Origin: Sulfuriferula multivorans
GTDB lineage: Bacteria > Pseudomonadota > Gammaproteobacteria > Burkholderiales > Sulfuriferulaceae
Length of the DNA: 64,000 bases
NCBI RefSeq assembly: GCF_003851125.1
Contig: NZ_BGOW01000038.1
Span: 28,352-92,351, forward strand
Direction of reading: 5' to 3'
Position numbers and translations under genes: made by a program. Within the stretch, counting starts at the first letter, position 1. The number at the start of each line of letters is the position of its first letter. The notes under the pieces were generated by a model, which made no database searches, was not told the DNA's origin, and saw nothing but the letters and a program-made list of their open reading frames with translations. Shown piece by piece: positions 37,563 through 48,637 of this stretch.

Positions 37563-38101
37563 GCCAGCTCCAGAAGCGTGGGTAAAAAAACCTCGGTGAC
37601 CAGGATGGGTCGACCCTGCAACTTGAACAATGAACGCCGCGACCATAGATACGGCGGCCGCCTATCGAACCGTGCGCAGGCACGTCGATACAATGGATGT
37701 CGCGGGTCAAGCCGTTTGAATTCAAACGCTACTCGGCGCACGCGGGGGTTAGCGAACAGTGCTGCACCCAGCGGCCGGTTGCCCAGTTTGCCGAGTTTCG
37801 TCCATGCACCGCGCAGGCTGCTGTGCGGCAATACGCTATGTGCGAATACCACCGGAGTGTCGTGACAATACAGAAAGACTTCGCGCAGTAATGCGGTGGG
37901 TTTCTCACGCAGACCGGTCATTACAGCCTCATCCAGAGCCGCACGTCCGGATCGCTGACTTACATGACGCACACTGAACTGCGGGCAATGCCCGATGATG
38001 CGTCGCGTAAGCGACCCCTGATCGGTAAGCCAGTCGCGCGCGGCGCCGTGAACACCGATCAGTCGGGCACGCCAGGAAGAAGAATTGCACAAGTTGGACA
38101 T
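37559..38101 (-). CDS. ubiC: Chorismate-pyruvate lyase
   Basis: A 180-residue enzyme making 4-hydroxybenzoate from chorismate, the first committed step of ubiquinone synthesis. It has the [21 protein letters not shown] and [13 protein letters not shown] segments and a final VTEVFLP containing the conserved glutamate. Directly coupled to ubiA. Confidence 0.94.
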   Translation of the reverse strand: MSNLCNSSSWRARLIGVHGAARDWLTDQGSLTRRIIGHCPQFSVRHVSQRSGRAALDEAVMTGLREKPTALLREVFLYCHDTPVVFAHSVLPHSSLRGAWTKLGKLGNRPLGAALFANPRVRRVAFEFKRLDPRHPLYRRACARFDRRPPYLWSRRSLFKLQGRPILVTEVFLPTLLELA

Positions 38102-38223
38102 GATCGGCAGGAGTTAAGCAAACCCTGCCATTATGCCACGCTGCATACACCCGATTGAACCCTGGAAACTGTGAACAACGAGTAAACAACGCTGCACTAT
38201 TGCCTGGCGCGTTCCAGCGCAAT

Positions 38224-39039
38224 TCAGCGGATGTTCAACAGCTTCAGCATGTCCTTGTAATCAGCCAGGCTGGCGATTTCAAAACTGGAAAACCCTGTGT
38301 TCCGGAAATAACTTTGTGCCTCCTTGTCCTTGTCAGCACCTGTCAGCGCCTGCGCAACCGCCTGTTTGATTTCGTCAGGCAGGTCTCCGCGCACGGCGAA
38401 AGTGAGATGCGGCACGCCCTTGCTCTGCATGATCAGGTTAAGATCCATGCCGTTATTGTTCCACAAGGTCAACACTCCGGTATTGGCTACGCCAACGTCG
38501 ATCAGCTTGTACTTGAAGGCGGTCGCAATACCATCGACGTCATGGTAATAAGCCACGCTCTTGAAGTATTTGGCCGGATCAATATGTTTGCTGCGCAAAT
38601 CCGCCAGGGCCAACTGAGTGACCATGGAGTCTTCGTCGGTAAAACCGATACGCTTGCCTTTCATGTCTTCCGGAAAGGCAATGCCGCTGGACGACAGCGC
38701 CATGAAACCGGCAGAGATCTGCCCCGGAATCTTGGCGACCGGCTCATAACCCGCGAGCTTGTTGGCTTGCATGATCATCGAGGGCGGCGCGAACATGAAG
38801 GCGAATTTTTTTTGCTTGGCTTCCGCCAGATATTTGTCGGAATCGCGCACCGTCTCGACTTTGACCGGGCGTTTCAGTACCCGGGAGAGGTAGCTGGTCA
38901 GCCCATGGAATTCTTCCGCCACGATGATGGGGCTGCGATTGTAGTCCTGTATCCCCAGAAACAGCGTTTCCACCGCCCGGACTGGTTGCGCAACCAGCAT
39001 ACCCAGCAATATCAATCCCTGCCATAGTCGCATATTCAT
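38224..39039 (-). CDS. PhnD/SsuA-type periplasmic substrate-binding protein
   Basis: A 271-residue secreted binding protein (signal peptide ending near PVRA) of the phosphate/phosphonate-binding type, with AEEFHGLTSYLSRVLKRPVKVE and DMKGKRIGFTDEDSMVTQ. No ABC permease or ATPase gene is adjacent, so it may work with a remote transporter or as a sensor input. The ATG at 39039 has GGAG 7 nt upstream; a TTG at 39045 is less likely. Confidence 0.85.
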   Translation of the reverse strand: MNMRLWQGLILLGMLVAQPVRAVETLFLGIQDYNRSPIIVAEEFHGLTSYLSRVLKRPVKVETVRDSDKYLAEAKQKKFAFMFAPPSMIMQANKLAGYEPVAKIPGQISAGFMALSSSGIAFPEDMKGKRIGFTDEDSMVTQLALADLRSKHIDPAKYFKSVAYYHDVDGIATAFKYKLIDVGVANTGVLTLWNNNGMDLNLIMQSKGVPHLTFAVRGDLPDEIKQAVAQALTGADKDKEAQSYFRNTGFSSFEIASLADYKDMLKLLNIR

Positions 39040-39115
39040 CTGCAATCTCCTGTTTTATTGGCGGAGCTTATGATTGCGCCGTATGCAGGATTAACGACAT
39101 TTAGCCAAAAATATC

Positions 39116-39135
39116 CCTGGTATATTAATACCAGG
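39116..39135 (-). terminator. Intrinsic terminator of the recG transcript
   Basis: Directly after the recG stop, an 8-bp stem CCTGGTAT / ATACCAGG with an AT-only loop is followed on the minus strand by GATATTTTT. It would end the yicC-to-recG transcript. Confidence 0.65.
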
Positions 39136-41193
39136 TCAGGTTTTAATATAATCCTGGCGTCCGCCCAGCCAGCGCGAGACATGATGCTGCGCCGCCTGCC
39201 TATCATGAACCAGCAGCCATTCGGCGGCGACGCGGGCTTGTTCGAGTATGTCGGCATCCGCTTCGATATCGGCAAAGCGCAGCATCGGTGCCCCTGACTG
39301 ACGCGCGCCAAGAAATTCGCCCGGCCCGCGCAGGCGCAAGTCTTCGCGCGCAATGACAAAACCATCTGTATTTTCGAAAATGACCTTGAGTCGTGCGCGT
39401 GCAGTTTCCGACAAGGGTTGCTGATAAAGCAGGATACATGCGCTTTGCGTGCTACCGCGTCCAACCCGGCCGCGTAGCTGGTGCAGTTGCGCCAGCCCCA
39501 TGCGTTCGGCGTGCTCAATCACCATCAGCGACGCGCGCGGCACGTCCACTCCGACCTCGATTACCGTCGTCGCGACCAGCAAATGCAGAGCGCCGCATTT
39601 GAAATCGGCCATGACCTTTGCCTTGTCGCGCCCGTTCATGCGTCCGTGCACCAGGCCGATGTTGAGTTCGGGTAGCGCAGTCGCAAGCACGGCGTGCGTA
39701 TCCAGCGCGGTCTGCAACTGCAACTTCTCGGATTCTTCGATCAACGGGCACACCCAGTAGACTTGCTCGCCCGCACCGCAGCGTTCGCGCACCAGCTCAA
39801 TCACTTGCTCGCGCCGACTCTCGGCAAGCAGCTTGGTTACCACCGGGCTGCGTCCCGGCGGCAGCTCGTCAATCACCGACACGTCGAGATCGGCGTAATA
39901 ACTCATGGACAACGTGCGCGGGATCGGCGTGGCACTCATCATCAGTTGATGGGGCTGGCGCCCCTTCTGGCGCAACGCCAGACGTTGGGCAACGCCGAAA
40001 CGGTGCTGCTCATCGATGATGGCGAGCCCGAGATTGGCAAACTCCACCTGCTCCTGAAACAGCGCGTGCGTTCCCGCTGCAAGTTGCGCCTCGCCCGATA
40101 CCAGCCGCGCCGCTGCGGCCTGCTTGTCTTTTTTGGACAAGCTGCCTGCCAGCCACGCCACCTCGATACCAAGGGGTGCAAACCACTGCCTGAGCTTGTG
40201 ATAATGCTGCTCGGCCAGAATTTCTGTCGGCGCCATGAATACAGCCTGATACCCATGTCCGATGGCTTGCGCAGCGGCAAGCGCTGCAACCACCGTCTTG
40301 CCGCTGCCCACATCGCCTTGCAGCAGGCGCTGCATCGGGTGACAGGCGGCCAGATCGGTGCGAATTTCCGTCCATACGCGCAATTGGGCAGCGGTAAGCC
40401 GAAACGGCAAGGCATTCTGCAGCTGTTCCACCAGCGCCACCGCTTCCGCCAATTTGGGCGCGTTCTGCGCACGCCGGGCATTGCGCGCCAGGCGCAGCGA
40501 CAATTGCTGCGCCAGCAGTTCGTCGAACTTGATGCGCCGCCACGCCGGATGGGTTCGGTATTCGAGTTGAATAGACGGGATATCGGGGGGTGGATTATGC
40601 AGGGTGTGCACACTGCCGGCGAAATCCGGCAAATCAAAACGACTGCGCAGGCTATCCGGCAACGTGTCAGTCAAATCCGACTGCGCCAGCGCTGCACCGA
40701 TATGTTTGCGGAGCAGCGTTTGCGCCACCCCGGCAGTCGTCGGGTAAACCGGAGTGAGACTGTTCGGCAACGGTACTTCCGGACTGACTGCGCGGTAACG
40801 GGGATGCACCATCTCCAGCCCAAAAAAACCGCCGCGTACTTCCCCCAATGCGCGGATCAAATTACCCTCTGAAAACTGCTTCACCTGGCTACCGTAAAAA
40901 TTGATGAAGCGCAGGTTAAGTTCGGCGCCGCTGTCGTCGCGAATACGCGCAATCAGCGCACGACGCGGTTTGTATTGGGTCTCGCAATGGGTCACCACGC
41001 CCTGCACCTGGATAGCACGACCCGGCAATGCCTCGGCAATCGTGGTAAGCCTGGTCTCATCTTCGTAGCGCAACGGCAGATGCAGGATCAAATCTGCCGG
41101 GTCATGCAATCCCAGCTTGGCGAACGACGCGGGCAGCGCGCTGGCTGCCGCCATGGGTTTGGCGCGACCTGCCGGTTTGGAGGATGCAGCCAA
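39136..41193 (-). CDS. recG: ATP-dependent DNA helicase RecG
   Basis: A 685-residue helicase that remodels stalled forks and Holliday junctions. An N-terminal OB-fold wedge domain (IQVQGVVTHCETQYKPRRAL) precedes two helicase domains: Walker A GDVGSGKT, DEQH box IIDEQHRFG, MSATPIPRTL, and motif VI QLRGRVGRG. The TTG at 41193 directly follows the ridA stop; an in-frame ATG at 41154 is the alternative. Confidence 0.95.
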   Translation of the reverse strand: MAASSKPAGRAKPMAAASALPASFAKLGLHDPADLILHLPLRYEDETRLTTIAEALPGRAIQVQGVVTHCETQYKPRRALIARIRDDSGAELNLRFINFYGSQVKQFSEGNLIRALGEVRGGFFGLEMVHPRYRAVSPEVPLPNSLTPVYPTTAGVAQTLLRKHIGAALAQSDLTDTLPDSLRSRFDLPDFAGSVHTLHNPPPDIPSIQLEYRTHPAWRRIKFDELLAQQLSLRLARNARRAQNAPKLAEAVALVEQLQNALPFRLTAAQLRVWTEIRTDLAACHPMQRLLQGDVGSGKTVVAALAAAQAIGHGYQAVFMAPTEILAEQHYHKLRQWFAPLGIEVAWLAGSLSKKDKQAAAARLVSGEAQLAAGTHALFQEQVEFANLGLAIIDEQHRFGVAQRLALRQKGRQPHQLMMSATPIPRTLSMSYYADLDVSVIDELPPGRSPVVTKLLAESRREQVIELVRERCGAGEQVYWVCPLIEESEKLQLQTALDTHAVLATALPELNIGLVHGRMNGRDKAKVMADFKCGALHLLVATTVIEVGVDVPRASLMVIEHAERMGLAQLHQLRGRVGRGSTQSACILLYQQPLSETARARLKVIFENTDGFVIAREDLRLRGPGEFLGARQSGAPMLRFADIEADADILEQARVAAEWLLVHDRQAAQHHVSRWLGGRQDYIKT

Positions 41194-41574
41194 TCAGTCC
41201 AGCACCATTACCCCGTCGGCCTCGACATCGGCGTCGCGTGGCAGCGCTGCCACGCCCACTGCAGCACGCGCCGGGTAGGGCTCGCTGAAATACTCCGCCA
41301 TGATCTGGTTGACCTTGGCAAAGTGGCTCAGATCGGTCAGAAACACATTGAGCTTGACCACATCAGCCAGACTGCCGCCTGCAGCTTCGGCCACCGCCTT
41401 GAGATTCTGGAATACACGATGAACCTGCGCCTCCGTGCCTTCAGCCATCTGCATGGTAGCCGGGTCGAGCCCGATCTGGCCGGACAGATAAACGGTATTG
41501 CCCACTTTCACCGCCTGCGAGTAAGTACCAATCGCGGCCGGTGCAGCGTCGGTACGGATGATGTGTTTGCTCAT
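41194..41574 (-). CDS. ridA: RidA family 2-iminobutanoate/2-iminopropanoate deaminase
   Basis: A 126-residue YjgF/RidA protein that hydrolyses reactive enamines and imines from amino-acid metabolism. Signature segments are [25 protein letters not shown] and the substrate-binding arginine in [13 protein letters not shown]. It lies between spoT and recG in the conserved run. Confidence 0.95.
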   Translation of the reverse strand: MSKHIIRTDAAPAAIGTYSQAVKVGNTVYLSGQIGLDPATMQMAEGTEAQVHRVFQNLKAVAEAAGGSLADVVKLNVFLTDLSHFAKVNQIMAEYFSEPYPARAAVGVAALPRDADVEADGVMVLD

Positions 41575-41621
41575 GTGCGTTCCTGTCGGGTTTGAATGTT
41601 ATGGGTTTGCCGTGCGCCAAA

Positions 41622-43754
41622 TTACTGCGTTTGCATGCGCCCGTCCTTGCGGTTTTTTACTCTCATGATGCGCACCACTTCGGGCAGAACCCGCAAACTG
41701 CGCATGATACGCGCCAGGTGCATACGCTGTTCCACCTGCAAAGTGAAATAGATGGTGGTGTACTGGCTGCCGTCTTCCTCTTCCATCGCCACATTATCGA
41801 TGTTGGAGCCTTCATCCGCGATGACCGCCGCCAGCTTGGCTAGCACGCCACGCTGATTGAGGACGATAAGCTTGATGTTCACGTCGAACATCTTGGTCAG
41901 CCCCGGTTCCCACTCCACATCCAGCCATTTGTCCGGATCGTCTCGATAGTGTTTGATGGAGGGGCAATCGTGAGTATGGATGATCAGCCCCTGATCGGAT
42001 TTGATGAAGCCGATGATCGGGTCGCCCGGAATCGGGTGACAGCATTTGGCCAACTGAACCGCCACCCCTTCGGAGCCGCGAATGGCGATGGCACCATGCG
42101 GGCGTTGCAATGGCTGGCCCATCTCCTGTGCAAGCAGCTGGCGCGCCACCACCACATTGAGCCGTTTTCCCAGACCAATGTCGGTGAGAACTTCCACGCG
42201 TTCCTTGCCGGTTTCCTTGTGCAAACGCTCCCATCTGCTTGCCTGGTTTTTGCTCGGATCAGCACCCAGCGCACGCAGCGCCTGATCGAGCAGGCGCTCC
42301 CCCAGCTGGGCGGATTCTTCCGCGTGCATGGTGCGCAAGTAATGGCGGATATGTGCACGCGCCTTGCCTGAAACAACAAAATTGACCCAGGCAGGATTGG
42401 GCCACGCATTGGGTGAAGTCAATATCTCCACCTGGTCGCCGTTGCGCAATTGGACACGCAGCGGCATCAGTTCGCCGTTCACCTTGACTGCCGAACAATG
42501 ATTACCGACATCCGTGTGCACCGCATAGGCAAAATCCACTGCGGTGGCGCCGCGCGGCAGCGAGAGTATCTTGCCATTGGGCGTGAATACGTAGACTTCG
42601 TCTGGAAACAGGTCCACCTTGATGTGCTCAAGGAACTCGGCTGAATCGCCGCCGCCTTCCTGAATCTCCAGCAACGATTGCAACCACTGATGGGTTTTTT
42701 GCTGCACATCATTGACGTTGCTGTCATTGCTTTTGTACAGCCAGTGCGACGCCACACCCGCCTCGGCCAGCTTATGCATTTCATGGGTGCGAATCTGGAT
42801 TTCCAGGGGGGTGCCGAACGGACCGAATAACGTGGTATGCAGCGACTGGTAGCCATTGGCCTTGGGAATGGCGATGTAATCCTTGAATTTTCCGGGAATG
42901 GGTTTGTATAACCCGTGCATGCAGCCCAACGCTAAATAACAGGAGGGAATGTCATCCACCAGTACCCGAAAACCGTAGATATCGAACACCTCGGAAAACG
43001 CCAGGGATTTTTCCTGCATTTTCTTGTAAATGCTATACAGATGTTTCTCGCGCCCGCTGACCAGGGCATGGATATTGGCGCCAGCAAGCTTGCCCTGAAT
43101 CGCTTCGCGCACTTTCTCCACCACCTCCTTGCGATTACCGCGCGCGGCCCTGACCGCCTTGTCCAGCACACGGTAACGGTTAGGATGGAGGTTTTGAAAG
43201 CACAGGTCTTCCAGTTCCTGGTAGATGCTGTTGAGCCCGAGCCGATTGGCAATCGGAGCGTAGATATCGAGCGTTTCCTGGGCAATACGGCGGCGTTTTT
43301 CAACCGCCATCGACTCCAGCGTGCGCATGTTGTGCAGGCGGTCAGCCAGCTTGATGAGGATGACGCGCACGTCGCGCGCCATGGCGAGCAGCATTTTGCG
43401 GAAGTTTTCCGCTTGCGCGTGCTCCTCGGTCTGGAACTCCATTTTATCCAGCTTGGAGACACCATCCACCAGCTCCGCCACGGATTTACCGAAGCGTTCG
43501 CCGATTTCGTCCTTGGTGGTGGGCGTATCCTCGACGACATCATGCAATAACGCGGCCATCAGGGCCTGCGGGTCGAGGTGCCACTTTGCCAGAATTCCGG
43601 TTACCGCGACCGGGTGATGGATATATGCCTCGCCGCTCTTGCGAAATTGTCCGCTGTGCGCGGCGCGGCTGTACTCGAATGCGGCAGTGACCTGGCGGAT
43701 GTCCTCAGGCTTGAGGTAGGCCAGTTCCGCGCCGATTTCCTCGAGTTCTGGCAT
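41622..43754 (-). CDS. spoT: Bifunctional (p)ppGpp synthetase/hydrolase (RelA/SpoT family)
   Basis: A 710-residue Rsh enzyme. The hydrolase HD site (H71-D72 in ALLHDVVEDT) is intact, the synthetase has FKDYIAIPKANGYQSLHT, then a TGS domain (VYVFTPNGKILSLPRGATAVDFAYAVH) and a C-terminal ACT domain. Both activities should therefore be present. Its place after rpoZ is typical. A separate relA would be expected elsewhere in the genome. Confidence 0.96.
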   Translation of the reverse strand: MPELEEIGAELAYLKPEDIRQVTAAFEYSRAAHSGQFRKSGEAYIHHPVAVTGILAKWHLDPQALMAALLHDVVEDTPTTKDEIGERFGKSVAELVDGVSKLDKMEFQTEEHAQAENFRKMLLAMARDVRVILIKLADRLHNMRTLESMAVEKRRRIAQETLDIYAPIANRLGLNSIYQELEDLCFQNLHPNRYRVLDKAVRAARGNRKEVVEKVREAIQGKLAGANIHALVSGREKHLYSIYKKMQEKSLAFSEVFDIYGFRVLVDDIPSCYLALGCMHGLYKPIPGKFKDYIAIPKANGYQSLHTTLFGPFGTPLEIQIRTHEMHKLAEAGVASHWLYKSNDSNVNDVQQKTHQWLQSLLEIQEGGGDSAEFLEHIKVDLFPDEVYVFTPNGKILSLPRGATAVDFAYAVHTDVGNHCSAVKVNGELMPLRVQLRNGDQVEILTSPNAWPNPAWVNFVVSGKARAHIRHYLRTMHAEESAQLGERLLDQALRALGADPSKNQASRWERLHKETGKERVEVLTDIGLGKRLNVVVARQLLAQEMGQPLQRPHGAIAIRGSEGVAVQLAKCCHPIPGDPIIGFIKSDQGLIIHTHDCPSIKHYRDDPDKWLDVEWEPGLTKMFDVNIKLIVLNQRGVLAKLAAVIADEGSNIDNVAMEEEDGSQYTTIYFTLQVEQRMHLARIMRSLRVLPEVVRIMRVKNRKDGRMQTQ

Positions 43755-43766
43755 GGGTTAACGTGA

Positions 43767-43973
43767 TCAGGCGCGCCCGCGATTGAGGATTTCTCTGCCG
43801 ACTTTACCAGCAGCGATTTCCTTCAAAGCCACCACGCTGGGTTTGTCGCGCCCGGCTTCAACCAGTGGCGTATGGCCATTGGCTAACTGACGCGCACGTA
43901 TGGTGGCGACCAGCGTCAATTCAAAACGGTTGGTGATGGTGTTGATGCAATCGTCAACGGTAATACGCGCCAT
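43767..43973 (-). CDS. rpoZ: RNA polymerase omega subunit
   Basis: A 68-residue omega subunit ([20 protein letters not shown] and the [17 protein letters not shown] stretch) that helps assemble RNA polymerase and forms part of a ppGpp site in Proteobacteria. The ATG at 43973 with an AGAGGA site upstream gives the standard N-terminus. Between gmk and spoT as usual. Confidence 0.96.
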   Translation of the reverse strand: MARITVDDCINTITNRFELTLVATIRARQLANGHTPLVEAGRDKPSVVALKEIAAGKVGREILNRGRA

Positions 43974-43984
43974 GATGTGATCCT

Positions 43985-44608
<624 letters not shown>

Positions 44609-45472
44609 TTATTCCAGATTTTGTACCTGTTCGCGCATCTGCTCGATCAGCACCTTGAGATCCATGGCCACCTGGGTGGTTTCCACACTCACTGACTTGG
44701 AACCCAGGGTATTGGCCTCGCGGTTCAGCTCCTGCATGAGGAAATCCAGGCGCTTGCCAGCCGCGCCGCCCGCGTCGAGAATGCGCCGCATCTCGCGAAG
44801 GTGCATACCCAGGCGCGACAGCTCTTCGTCCACGTCTATTTTCTGCGCAAACAACGCGATTTCCTGACGAATGCGTTCATCGTCGGCGCTGCCCAGCGCA
44901 TCGGCAAAACGCTGCACCAGCTTATCCTGATAAGCCCGCACCAGCTCCGGCAGGCGCGGGGCGACTCGACCGATATGCGCCTCCATCTGCGTTGCACGCT
45001 CCAGCAGGTGGGCACTCAGCTTGACACCTTCGCGCTGGCGGCTGGCAACAAATTCCGCCAGCACAGTATCGAGCAGCTGCAGGCAGGGCTGCGTCAGATC
45101 CTGACTGGCGGCGGGGTCATCCAGCATGCCTGGCCAGCGCAGCACTTCAGCCACGCTCATTTGCTGCGCGTCCGGCATATACCCGGTCACCACCTCGCCC
45201 AAGGCGTTCAGGCGTTCCAGCAATGCCAGATTCAGCCGTATCTCGCGCTCTGCGCCGGCACAGCTGCCCAGCAGCACACGGCATTCCAGCTTGCCGCGCT
45301 GAACGTGCTGCGCGATACGTTCGCGCAGCTGCGGTTCGATGGCCCGGAATTCATCGCCGCAGCGAAAATGAATTTCCAGATAGCGTGAATTCACCGAGCG
45401 CAGATCCAGGCTCATATGCAGCCCGGCATAGTGCATCGACGCTGCCGCGTAACCCGTCATGCTAGATATCAT
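44609..45472 (-). CDS. yicC: YicC-family endoribonuclease
   Basis: A 287-residue YicC/YloC protein starting MISSMTGYAAAS, with the conserved RSVNSRYLEIHFR near the N-terminus and the family's C-terminal GKRLDFLMQELNREANTLGSKS (residues about 240-261). Homologues have endoribonuclease activity. First gene of the yicC-gmk-rpoZ-spoT-ridA-recG run. Confidence 0.93.
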   Translation of the reverse strand: MISSMTGYAAASMHYAGLHMSLDLRSVNSRYLEIHFRCGDEFRAIEPQLRERIAQHVQRGKLECRVLLGSCAGAEREIRLNLALLERLNALGEVVTGYMPDAQQMSVAEVLRWPGMLDDPAASQDLTQPCLQLLDTVLAEFVASRQREGVKLSAHLLERATQMEAHIGRVAPRLPELVRAYQDKLVQRFADALGSADDERIRQEIALFAQKIDVDEELSRLGMHLREMRRILDAGGAAGKRLDFLMQELNREANTLGSKSVSVETTQVAMDLKVLIEQMREQVQNLE

Positions 45473-45589
45473 TTGCAGTACCCACTAAACTTCCTTTACT
45501 TTATTACCGTTAATCAGACACAATTCGGTTCAAAACTTCGGCGGGATGCGCCAACTTCATAACAAACCCGCATGGTACATCGCTGATTC

Positions 45590-46531
45590 ATGGCTGCTCA
45601 ACCCAACTACGCTTTGCCCAATGGCTATCTGCTGATGGACTACCGCATCGTGCGCAAAATCGGCGGCGGTGGTTTCAGTCTGGTTTACCTGGCCTACGAC
45701 AGCAATGACCAACCCGTAGCCATCAAGGAATACCTGCCCGGCAGTCTGGTCAAACGCGGTGAAAATGACCAGGTTGAACCCCTCACCCAGGAAAATGCCA
45801 ACGCCTTCCGCTATGGCATGAAATGCTTTTTTGAGGAAGGCCGCTCACTGGCACGCATTCTGCATCCCAACGTGGTGCGAGTGGAAAATTTCTTCCGCGC
45901 CAATGACACCGTATACATGGTGATGCGCTACGAACGCGGCAAAACCCTGCAGGATCACATCCGCGCGCATCGCGGAGAAGTTCGCGAAGGCTTTATCCGG
46001 CGCGTGTTTGCCGAGTTGCTCAACGGCCTGCGCGAAGTGCATACGCAAAAACTGCTGCATCTGGACATCAAACCCTCCAACATTTATATCCGCATGGATG
46101 GATCGCCGGTACTGATTGACTTCGGTGCCGCGCGCCAGACCCTGACCCTCGATCAGCCCCTGCTTGCGCCAATGTATACACCAGGCTTTGCCGCACCGGA
46201 ACAGTACACTGATCAGACCATGCTGGGGCCATGGACAGACATTTACAGCGTGGGCGCCAGTCTGTATTCATGCCTGGCGGGCTTTGCCCCGCAGGCAGCC
46301 GATGCGCGTCTGATCAGTGACAAACTGGCCTCCGCACGCTCGACCTGGTCAAGCGAATACTCGGAAAGCCTGCTGGGAATTGTAGATAGTTGCTTGCATC
46401 TGAACTACATGGAGCGGCCGCAGAGCGTTTTCGCGTTGCAAAAAGCCCTGATGGAAACGCCCCCGCCGCTCAGCAAAAAGCGCAAAATAATGGCCAGCCT
46501 GCGCAAGACACTTAACCGCGAAATTTTTTGA
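45590..46531 (+). CDS. Serine/threonine protein kinase
   Basis: A 313-residue cytoplasmic Hanks-type kinase. The Gly-rich loop is IGGGGFSLVYLA, the ATP lysine is in VAIKEYLPG, the catalytic loop is HLDIKPSN and the metal motif is DFGAARQT. There is no membrane anchor or sensor domain; the C-terminus is short and basic. Followed 28 bp later by a PP2C phosphatase, forming a reversible pair. Confidence 0.94.
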   Translation: MAAQPNYALPNGYLLMDYRIVRKIGGGGFSLVYLAYDSNDQPVAIKEYLPGSLVKRGENDQVEPLTQENANAFRYGMKCFFEEGRSLARILHPNVVRVENFFRANDTVYMVMRYERGKTLQDHIRAHRGEVREGFIRRVFAELLNGLREVHTQKLLHLDIKPSNIYIRMDGSPVLIDFGAARQTLTLDQPLLAPMYTPGFAAPEQYTDQTMLGPWTDIYSVGASLYSCLAGFAPQAADARLISDKLASARSTWSSEYSESLLGIVDSCLHLNYMERPQSVFALQKALMETPPPLSKKRKIMASLRKTLNREIF

Positions 46532-46559
46532 TCCAGGTAATAAGGGACAACATTCCAAT

Positions 46560-47462
46560 ATGCGTTTTTCCATCTATCAGGCGAGCCGCCAGGGTGGCCG
46601 CGACTACAATCAGGACAGAGTTGCCTATTCTTACAGCCGCGACGCTCTGCTGATGGTTGTCGCCGATGGCATGGGTGGTCATTCGCACGGCGAACTGGCC
46701 GCCCAGATTACGGTTCAGACCTTGGCCGCCACTTTCCAGCGCCATGCACGGCCCAAGCTCAGCGACCCCGCCACCTTCCTGCATGGCGCACTGGAACGCG
46801 CACACCTGGCCATCAACGACCACGCGCGCACCCACAATCTAAACGAAATACCGCATACCACCTGTGTAGCTTGTGTGCTGCAGGATGACAGCGCGTGGTG
46901 GGCGCATGTAGGCGATTCGCGGCTCTATCTTTATGGTGACAACGGCCTGGTGACGCGCACTCGCGATCACTCCACCGTGCAGCAATTATGCGATGACGGC
47001 TTCATCACTCAGGAAGAGATGAAAAACCACCCCGACCGCAACAAAATCTATAACTGCCTGGGTGGCCTCATGTCGCCCGAGGTGGAAGTTTCGCGCCCGA
47101 TACCGCTGTCCGAACACGACACGATTCTGCTCTGCACCGATGGCCTGTGGGGCGCGCTCACCGAAGAGCAGATCGCCGCCACGCTGCGCGCTTTCCCGCT
47201 CGCACGTGCGATCGAATTTTTGATGGATCATGCGGAACTGCGCGCCGGCCATGCCGGTGACAACCTGTCGGCAGTTGCCATGACCTGGGGCACGATGGGC
47301 GAAGCCGGCAGCCAGTCGGTGTCCACTTTGACCATGCCCATCAATACCTTCACCACTAAAATGGACGATTTACCCGCAATACCTACTGATCTGGCAGAAG
47401 AAGAGGTGGAACGCGCCATTGCCGAAATCCAGGACGCCATCAAGAAATACTCAGGAAAATAA
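46560..47462 (+). CDS. PP2C-family serine/threonine phosphatase
   Basis: A 300-residue metal-dependent phosphatase with [33 protein letters not shown] and LLCTDGLWG, covering the usual PPM motifs and metal aspartates. About 50 C-terminal residues form an extra acidic tail. It should oppose the kinase encoded just upstream and lies 4 bp before rph. Confidence 0.93.
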   Translation: MRFSIYQASRQGGRDYNQDRVAYSYSRDALLMVVADGMGGHSHGELAAQITVQTLAATFQRHARPKLSDPATFLHGALERAHLAINDHARTHNLNEIPHTTCVACVLQDDSAWWAHVGDSRLYLYGDNGLVTRTRDHSTVQQLCDDGFITQEEMKNHPDRNKIYNCLGGLMSPEVEVSRPIPLSEHDTILLCTDGLWGALTEEQIAATLRAFPLARAIEFLMDHAELRAGHAGDNLSAVAMTWGTMGEAGSQSVSTLTMPINTFTTKMDDLPAIPTDLAEEEVERAIAEIQDAIKKYSGK

Positions 47463-47466
47463 TCGC

Positions 47467-48192
47467 ATGAACTCCAGCCGTCCGAGCCAGCGCCGCCCCG
47501 ATCAATTACGCAATATTCAATTTACCCGCCACTACACCAAGCACGCAGAAGGCTCCGTCCTGGTCGAATGCGGCGATACCATGGTGATCTGCACCGCCAG
47601 CATCGTGGAAAAAGTCCCGGCCTTTCTCAAGGGCAAGAATCAAGGCTGGCTGACCGCCGAATACGGCATGCTGCCGCGTTCGACCGGTAGCCGCATGGAC
47701 CGCGAGGCTGCGCGCGGCAAACAATCCGGGCGCACCCAGGAAATCCAGCGCCTGATCGGACGCTCGCTACGCGCAGCGGTGGACCTGGATAAACTGGGCG
47801 AACGCACCCTGCACATAGACTGCGATGTTATCCAGGCCGACGGCGGCACGCGCACCGCTTCCATCACCGGCGCTTTCGTTGCCGTGCACGATGCCATTGG
47901 CACGTTGCTGGAACGCGGCCTGCTCACCGAGTCGCCGATCCGCGATTTTGTTGCGGCCATTTCGGTCGGCATTTACCAGGGTGTCCCGGTACTTGATCTC
48001 GATTACCTGGAAGATTCCGACTGCGATACCGACATGAACGTGGTGATGACCGGGCGCGGCAGCTTCGTCGAGGTGCAAGGCACTGCCGAAGGCGCAACAT
48101 TCAGCCGCACCGAAATGGACGCGCTGCTCGACCTTGCCAGTCAAGGCATTCAGCAACTCACCGTTGCACAAAAAACCGCCCTGGGAATTTGA
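47467..48192 (+). CDS. rph: Ribonuclease PH
   Basis: A 241-residue phosphorolytic 3' exoribonuclease that trims tRNA. It has the [20 protein letters not shown] start, [35 protein letters not shown] and [19 protein letters not shown]. The ATG at 47467 is the family start. In related genomes rdgB follows directly; here three minus-strand genes intervene. Confidence 0.97.
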   Translation: MNSSRPSQRRPDQLRNIQFTRHYTKHAEGSVLVECGDTMVICTASIVEKVPAFLKGKNQGWLTAEYGMLPRSTGSRMDREAARGKQSGRTQEIQRLIGRSLRAAVDLDKLGERTLHIDCDVIQADGGTRTASITGAFVAVHDAIGTLLERGLLTESPIRDFVAAISVGIYQGVPVLDLDYLEDSDCDTDMNVVMTGRGSFVEVQGTAEGATFSRTEMDALLDLASQGIQQLTVAQKTALGI

Positions 48193-48198
48193 CCAGGG

Positions 48199-48618
48199 CT
48201 AATGCTTGCCCGGCGCCAGCTTCACTCCTCGCCGTTCCTCGGTAATGTAGGCCTGCAGTGCGATCATTTTGTAGTCATCGGCAGCGAGCGCTTTGCCTTC
48301 CAGGGGATTCTGGATACACCAGTTAATCATTTCCCAGATTGGCGCTACCTTGCCGAGCTGTTTCTGGAATTTCGGATAGGTTTCCGGGTGGGTATCAGCG
48401 GCATTGGGATGGCACTGTACGCAGGCCACGCCGTTGCTGCCCAGCTTGGAACTGGTCCAGAGTTCACGGCCATCCTTGACCACTTTCGCGTATTGTTCCT
48501 GCCAGCGATTTAAATCCGCCTGGGTGAATTCATCCGCCTGCGCCGGCGCAGACAATACGCCTGCCAGGCTCGTCGCCATAATCCACAAGGCAGCAAATTT
48601 CAGTTGTTCGAAATGCAT
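48199..48618 (-). CDS. Periplasmic c-type cytochrome (SoxA/TsdA-like segment)
   Basis: A 139-residue monohaem cytochrome with a signal peptide ending near AQADE and haem motif C66-VQ-C69-H70. The C-terminal INWCIQNPLEGKALAADDYKMIALQAYI resembles cytochrome domains of SoxA and thiosulfate dehydrogenase, but no other sox gene is nearby. The ATG at 48618 has a GGAGGGAG site. Third gene of a minus-strand operon with a metallophosphoesterase and a MauG-type peroxidase. Confidence 0.85.
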   Translation of the reverse strand: MHFEQLKFAALWIMATSLAGVLSAPAQADEFTQADLNRWQEQYAKVVKDGRELWTSSKLGSNGVACVQCHPNAADTHPETYPKFQKQLGKVAPIWEMINWCIQNPLEGKALAADDYKMIALQAYITEERRGVKLAPGKH

Positions 48619-48637
48619 GATCTCACTCCCTCCGGCC

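Noticed and set aside
38155..39027. 290-codon open frame on the plus strand
   Set aside because: Antisense to the PhnD-like gene, which has a signal peptide, a ribosome site and family motifs.
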